A DNA stretch of 20,316 nucleotides. Source: Burkholderiales bacterium (GTDB lineage Bacteria; Pseudomonadota; Gammaproteobacteria; Burkholderiales; Burkholderiaceae). Positions 16,595 to 20,316 of this stretch are shown here, piece by piece. The first letter of the stretch is position 1. Every line of letters begins with the position of its first letter. The stretch lies in contig CANBUA010000049.1 in NCBI GenBank assembly GCA_947372535.1, forward strand, positions 1-20,316. Direction: 5' to 3'. The notes beneath the pieces are model-generated. The model saw only the letters and a list, made by a program, of their open reading frames with translations. It was not told the origin of the DNA and searched no databases. The position numbers and the translations under genes were made by a program.

Positions 16595-18492
16595 GCAGGC
16601 CAGCCCAACAGAATGCCCACCAGAAAGCCGAGGGCGACAGCCTGGGCCTCTTGCGGCTCATGCGCATGAGCTGGTCCTTGTTGTCCGCCCCGGAGCGCAA
16701 GCGGGTGTTGCAGCTCGGCGCCGGGCTGGTGGCCGCCTCCGTGCTGGAAGCCTTTGGCGTGGCCATGATCATGCCCTTCATGTCGCTGGTGGTGCCCTCC
16801 ATGGCCCGCGCGGCCGGCCACACCCACAACTGGTGGGCACGCTGGTGGCTGCAGTCCTCGCCCGATGCCGCCATCTGGTGGGTGGGCACCGTGACCATCG
16901 TGACCATCGTGGGCGCTGCGGGCTGGAACCTGTGGGTGCGCCAGGCCTTGCTTCGATTCTGTTATCAGCGCTACCACAGCCTGTCCGGCCGGCTGTTCAC
17001 GCACCTGCTGGCCCAGGACTACGCCTTCTTCCTGCAGCGCAACAGCAGCCAGTTGATCGAGTCCGTCGTGGTCGATTGCGAGGTGGTGGTCAGCAAGGTC
17101 CTGCTGGGCTGGTTGATGCTGGTGGCCAATGCGGCCCTGGCCTTGTGCATCACGCTGGCCGTGTGGCTGGTCCAGCCCGGCGTGGCCCTGGCGGTGACGG
17201 CGGTGCTGGGGGGCATGTACGCCTTGATCTACGGCCGTTTGCGGCGAAGCGTGCTGGCCATTGGCCAACAGCGTCAACAGGCGAGCGAAGCCCATGCACG
17301 GGTCGTTCAGGAGGCCCTGGTGGGCATCCGCGACGTCAAGGCCTTCGGGGCGGAGGCCCATTTCGCCAGCCGTCAGTCGGCGCTGGCCGCCATCAAGGCC
17401 GACACCACGGCCAGCGCCGTGTTGCTGTCGGAGCAGCCCCGCAAGGTCATCGAGGTGCTGGCCATTGGCTCGGCCCTGACAATGATGATGGTGGCCGCCC
17501 TGGATCAGAGCCGGGCTTCCGATGTGATCCCCCTGGCGACCTTGTACGTGTTCGCGGCCTATCGGCTCTTGCCCTGTGCGCAACAGGTCTACCAGCAACT
17601 GGTCAAGATCCGCTTCTATGAGCCGACGGTGGAGCTGATCCATGACACCCTGGCCATCCCGGCCGGGGAGGCCGAGCTCACGAGCTCCTCCACATCCGCG
17701 GAGCCTGCGCGCGCCGCAGAGGCCCGCCATCTTCAACTTGGCCTCGCGCTGCGCCAGGTGGGCTTCCGGTACCCGGGTGAAGGACATGGTGCGGCGGTGA
17801 GCCAGGTGACGCTGGACATCCCGGCCGGACAGACCGTGGGCCTGGTGGGCGGCACCGGGGCGGGCAAGTCCACGATCGTCGGATTGCTGCTTGGCCTCTT
17901 GTTGCCCGAGCAGGGCCAGGTGCTGGCCGATGGCGAGCCCTTGACAGGGCACCGGCGCCAGGCCTGGCGGCACCAGGTGGGCTACGTGGGGCAGGCCATC
18001 CACCTGATCGACGACAGCGTGGCGGCCAACATCGCCTTCGGGCAGGCTCACATCGACATGGCCAGGGTGGAACAGGCCGCCAGAGAGGCCCGGATCCACG
18101 ACACCATCATGCAACGCCTGCCCCAGGGCTACGACACCCGCATCGGCGACAACGGCGTGCGCCTCAGCGGCGGCGAGCGCCAGCGACTGGGACTGGCCCG
18201 GGCCCTGTATGGCGATCCCGACGTGCTGCTGCTGGACGAAGCCACCAGCGCGCTGGATGCGCCCACCGAGCAGGCCATCATGCAAACCATCTGGGCCATG
18301 CGCGGCCGCAAGACCATCATCATGGTGGCCCACCGGCTGCACACGGTTCAGGCTTGCGATGTCATCCATTTGTTGCATCGGGGGCAGGTGGTGGCCTCGG
18401 GCTCCTTCGACAGCCTGATGAACAACTCGGCCGAGTTCGAAGGCATGGTGCAGGCTCAGTGCATCGACGACCTGCGCGAGGGGCCACCATGA
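16591..18492 (+). CDS. ABC exporter, fused permease and ATPase (PglK/MsbA-like lipid-oligosaccharide flippase)
   Basis: A 633-residue half-transporter that should act as a homodimer in the inner membrane. Residues 1-330 contain about six membrane helices, starting with VLQLGAGLVAASVLEAFGVAM and including a coupling-helix region around QASEAHARVVQEALVGIRDV. The ATPase domain has Walker A GGTGAGKST (420-428, Lys426), the signature LSGGE (525-529), Walker B with Asp549-Glu550 followed by ATSALD, and the switch His581, so it looks fully active. In a glycan cluster this type most resembles PglK/WlaB, which flips lipid-linked oligosaccharides. That makes it a second flippase beside the Wzx protein at 1702. 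The start overlaps the preceding stop (ATGA). A small linker rich in Ser, Thr and Ala near residues 360-385 joins the two domains. Confidence 0.93.
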   Translation: MSRPAQQNAHQKAEGDSLGLLRLMRMSWSLLSAPERKRVLQLGAGLVAASVLEAFGVAMIMPFMSLVVPSMARAAGHTHNWWARWWLQSSPDAAIWWVGTVTIVTIVGAAGWNLWVRQALLRFCYQRYHSLSGRLFTHLLAQDYAFFLQRNSSQLIESVVVDCEVVVSKVLLGWLMLVANAALALCITLAVWLVQPGVALAVTAVLGGMYALIYGRLRRSVLAIGQQRQQASEAHARVVQEALVGIRDVKAFGAEAHFASRQSALAAIKADTTASAVLLSEQPRKVIEVLAIGSALTMMMVAALDQSRASDVIPLATLYVFAAYRLLPCAQQVYQQLVKIRFYEPTVELIHDTLAIPAGEAELTSSSTSAEPARAAEARHLQLGLALRQVGFRYPGEGHGAAVSQVTLDIPAGQTVGLVGGTGAGKSTIVGLLLGLLLPEQGQVLADGEPLTGHRRQAWRHQVGYVGQAIHLIDDSVAANIAFGQAHIDMARVEQAAREARIHDTIMQRLPQGYDTRIGDNGVRLSGGERQRLGLARALYGDPDVLLLDEATSALDAPTEQAIMQTIWAMRGRKTIIMVAHRLHTVQACDVIHLLHRGQVVASGSFDSLMNNSAEFEGMVQAQCIDDLREGPP

Positions 18493-19211
18493 GCGCCTGG
18501 GCCCAGCTGCGTCGCGCCCTGCTCAGGCCGGACCGCCTGGCCGTGCACATGGGCTTGCATGCATTGCGCGTGGGCATGCGCTTGCTGCATGTCCTGTCGG
18601 GCAGCGCCTGGGCCAACCGGCGCCATCTGGCCTTGCTGGAGGGGCAACGCGTGGCGCTGGTCGGTAACGCGCAGTCCGTGTTTCAACATCCCTGGGGTCA
18701 GCAGATCGACGACATGGATGTGGTCATTCGCCTCAACCATGGGCGGCCTGCTCAGCCCCTGTGCCAGGGGCGCCGCACCGACATCCTGGCCCTGTCCTGC
18801 CGCCTGACCCAGGCCGAGCTGGAGCGCTCATTCGATCCGCGCTGCATCATCTGGGTCACGCCCAAGTGGTGGCACATCCAGCCCTACAGTTGGCGTCACA
18901 TGCGCAAGCTTGTCTTCTATTCAACGCGTACCTGGTGGGCCTTGTCTCGCCAATGGCTGGGCGGCCGGCGCCCGTCCACCGGCTTTGCCATGGCCATGTA
19001 CCTGCTGGATGTGGCACGGTGCCGAGAGTTGCACCTCTTTGGCTTCGATTTCGGGGCATCGCCCACCTACTACAACCAGCCGGGCTATGTGAGCCCGCAT
19101 GATCTGGGCAGGGAAGGGCAGGTCTTGCGGGCCCGATGTGCGGAAGGCCGCCTGTTCATCCATGCAGACGCGCGTGCCGAGGGCGCCATGGCCCCAGGGA
19201 TACGGACATGA
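18489..19211 (+). CDS. GT29-family glycosyltransferase (sialyltransferase fold), short bacterial form
   Basis: A 240-residue protein in which the sialylmotifs of eukaryotic GT29 enzymes can be read in order. Motif L is VALVGNAQSV followed by IDDMDVVIRLN (residues 55-83). Motif S is PSTGFAMAMYLLDV (162-175), with LHLFGFDFG after it. A motif III counterpart is TYYNQ (193-197). Motif VS is His204-x4-Glu209 in SPHDLGREG, which supplies the proposed catalytic base. GT29 enzymes use CMP-sialic acid, but bacterial relatives may use another CMP-activated sugar, and no CMP-sugar synthesis gene is present here. The first 40 residues hold a basic, amphipathic helix-like stretch (LAVHMGLHALRVGMRLLHVL) that could bind the membrane face. 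The start overlaps the ABC gene stop (ATGA). It is shorter than animal members, which carry a membrane anchor and stem. Confidence 0.82.
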   Translation: MSAWAQLRRALLRPDRLAVHMGLHALRVGMRLLHVLSGSAWANRRHLALLEGQRVALVGNAQSVFQHPWGQQIDDMDVVIRLNHGRPAQPLCQGRRTDILALSCRLTQAELERSFDPRCIIWVTPKWWHIQPYSWRHMRKLVFYSTRTWWALSRQWLGGRRPSTGFAMAMYLLDVARCRELHLFGFDFGASPTYYNQPGYVSPHDLGREGQVLRARCAEGRLFIHADARAEGAMAPGIRT

Positions 19212-20316
19212 ATTCATCTCCGCGCCGCGACATCGTGATCATGTCGTCCATCGATTGGACGGAGATCTGGCAAACCCACCAGCAGCTGGCGACATCGCTG
19301 GTGGCGCAGGGGCACCGCGTGCTGTTCATCGAGAACACGGGCGTGCGTGCGCCCCGCCGCGGTGATCTGCAACGGATCAGCGCCCGCCTCAGAAACTGGT
19401 TGACCAGCACGCGCGGCTTCAAGGAGGTCCAACCCGATCTGATGGTGTTCTCGCCCTTGTTCATTCCCCTGCCGTATGTGGGATGGGCGGTGGCCTTCAA
19501 CCGGCGCATGCTGACGCACGCCATCCGTCGCTGGTGCAAGGCCAGTGGCTTTCGCAACCCGATGCTCATCACCTTCCTGCCCACGCCGCTGGCGCAGGGC
19601 CTGATCGAAGACATCGATCCTTGCCTCACCGTGTATTACTGCGCCAACGACATGGCCGGCGGATCGGATGGCGCGGCCCGCTTGCGGCCGGTGGAAGAAG
19701 CTTTCTTCGCCAAGGTGGACGCCGTGTTCTGCAATTCGCAGGCGCTGCTGGACCGATCCAAGGCCCTGGGTGGGCATGGCCACCTGTTCCCGGCCGGCGT
19801 GGATTTCGACAAGTTTGCCAAGGTGCGCGAGCGCGGGGATGTGGCCGACGAGCTGCGCGCTTTACCCGGCCGCAAGGTGGGCTACATCGGCGCGATCAGC
19901 CATGTGTTCGATCAGGACTTGCTGGTTCAGCTGGCGCGGCAGCGGCCGCAGTTGCAGTTCGTGATGGTGGGTCCCCTCATCTCCGAGGTGGATCGTTTGC
20001 GGGCCTGCCCCAACATCCACTTGCTCGGTGCTCGGCCCCATGACGACATCCCTGCGTTCATCCAGGGTTTCGATGTGGCGTTGATTCCCTATGTGCGCAA
20101 CGCCTTCACCGACGCGGTCTATCCCTGCAAGCTCAACGAGTACCTGGCCATGGGTGTGCCCGTCGTGTCCAGCGATCTGGCCGAGATCAAGGCCTATCGG
20201 ACGCGCCACGGTGAGGTGGTCCAACTGGCCGACACCTCAGAGGGCTTCCTGGCCGCGATCGATGAGGCCCTGAACATGCCCGCCACGGCGCATGCCGATG
20301 TGGACCGGCAAGCCAG
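19208..20316 (+). CDS. GT4-like glycosyltransferase, 3' end outside window
   Basis: The frame is open from ATG 19208 to the window end (369 codons plus two bases). The N-terminus DIVIMSSIDWTEIWQTHQQL, followed by HRVLFIENTGVR, matches a GT-B family often seen in surface-polysaccharide loci (TuaH-like). VYYCANDMAGG and the later FCNSQALLDRS lie in the acceptor domain. LFPAGVDFDKF is the hinge before the nucleotide-sugar domain, which begins GRKVGYIGAISHVFD. DAVYPCKLNEYLAMGVPVVSS carries Glu311 of the donor-binding motif. It should transfer one sugar in the cytoplasm; donor is unknown. It starts in a four-base overlap with the GT29 gene, so the two are likely made together. Only the last part of the C-terminal domain is likely to be missing. 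Confidence 0.9.
   Translation, partial: MNSSPRRDIVIMSSIDWTEIWQTHQQLATSLVAQGHRVLFIENTGVRAPRRGDLQRISARLRNWLTSTRGFKEVQPDLMVFSPLFIPLPYVGWAVAFNRRMLTHAIRRWCKASGFRNPMLITFLPTPLAQGLIEDIDPCLTVYYCANDMAGGSDGAARLRPVEEAFFAKVDAVFCNSQALLDRSKALGGHGHLFPAGVDFDKFAKVRERGDVADELRALPGRKVGYIGAISHVFDQDLLVQLARQRPQLQFVMVGPLISEVDRLRACPNIHLLGARPHDDIPAFIQGFDVALIPYVRNAFTDAVYPCKLNEYLAMGVPVVSSDLAEIKAYRTRHGEVVQLADTSEGFLAAIDEALNMPATAHADVDRQA

Noticed and set aside
16891..16911. Nine-base tandem repeat (GTGACCATC twice, then GTG)
   Set aside because: It encodes a Val-Thr-Ile repeat inside a membrane helix of the ABC exporter. Two copies in a hydrophobic coding segment need no other explanation.
16531..18378. A 615-codon open frame on the minus strand
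   Set aside because: It mirrors the ABC exporter gene, whose Walker A, signature and Walker B motifs are intact on the plus strand. The translation is low-complexity His/Gln/Gly-rich sequence.

Overview
The window is one co-directional (+ strand) cell-surface polysaccharide gene cluster with 17 genes. It is cut at both ends: the first gene lacks its start and the last lacks its end. Every gene I recognise fits assembly, export or decoration of a surface glycan. The high GC of most genes, the single-strand layout and the C-terminal sequence of the Wzz-type protein suggest a betaproteobacterium of the order Burkholderiales. That placement is inference and no rRNA or housekeeping marker is present.

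Layout. Positions 1-354 hold the end of a Wzz/GNVR chain-length regulator. After a 143-base gap, 498-5727 form a markedly less GC-rich block: a PLP sugar aminotransferase, a Wzx-type flippase, a GT4 glycosyltransferase and two SAM methyltransferases. From 5737 the base composition rises sharply and stays high: a second GT4 enzyme, an EpsG-type (Wzy-like) polymerase, a third methyltransferase set between two gaps, a third glycosyltransferase and an AsnB-type amidotransferase. From 12199 to the end there are six consecutive four-base start/stop overlaps. They link a KpsC/KpsS-like capsule protein, an OafA-type acyltransferase with an SGNH domain, a polysaccharide pyruvyl transferase, a PglK-like ABC exporter, a GT29 (sialyltransferase-fold) enzyme and a further glycosyltransferase.

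How they could work together. The first part (Wzz, Wzx, EpsG/Wzy, several GTs) has the parts of a Wzx/Wzy pathway: repeat units are built on a lipid carrier in the cytoplasm, flipped, polymerised and length-controlled. The aminotransferase, three methyltransferases, amidotransferase, acyltransferase and pyruvyl transferase imply a heavily decorated product. The coupled distal part has its own ABC-type flippase/exporter and two enzymes whose known relatives use CMP-activated ulosonic acids (KpsC/S use CMP-Kdo, GT29 uses CMP-sialic acid). It may be a second, semi-independent glycan module.

Not found: an initiating phosphoglycosyl transferase, sugar-nucleotide dehydratases or epimerases, NeuA/B/C or KdsB-type genes, RNA genes, insertion sequences, CRISPR arrays or strong terminators. 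No gap exceeds about 150 bases. The most interesting item is the compact GT29-like protein at 18489-19211, in which counterparts of all four sialylmotifs can be read.
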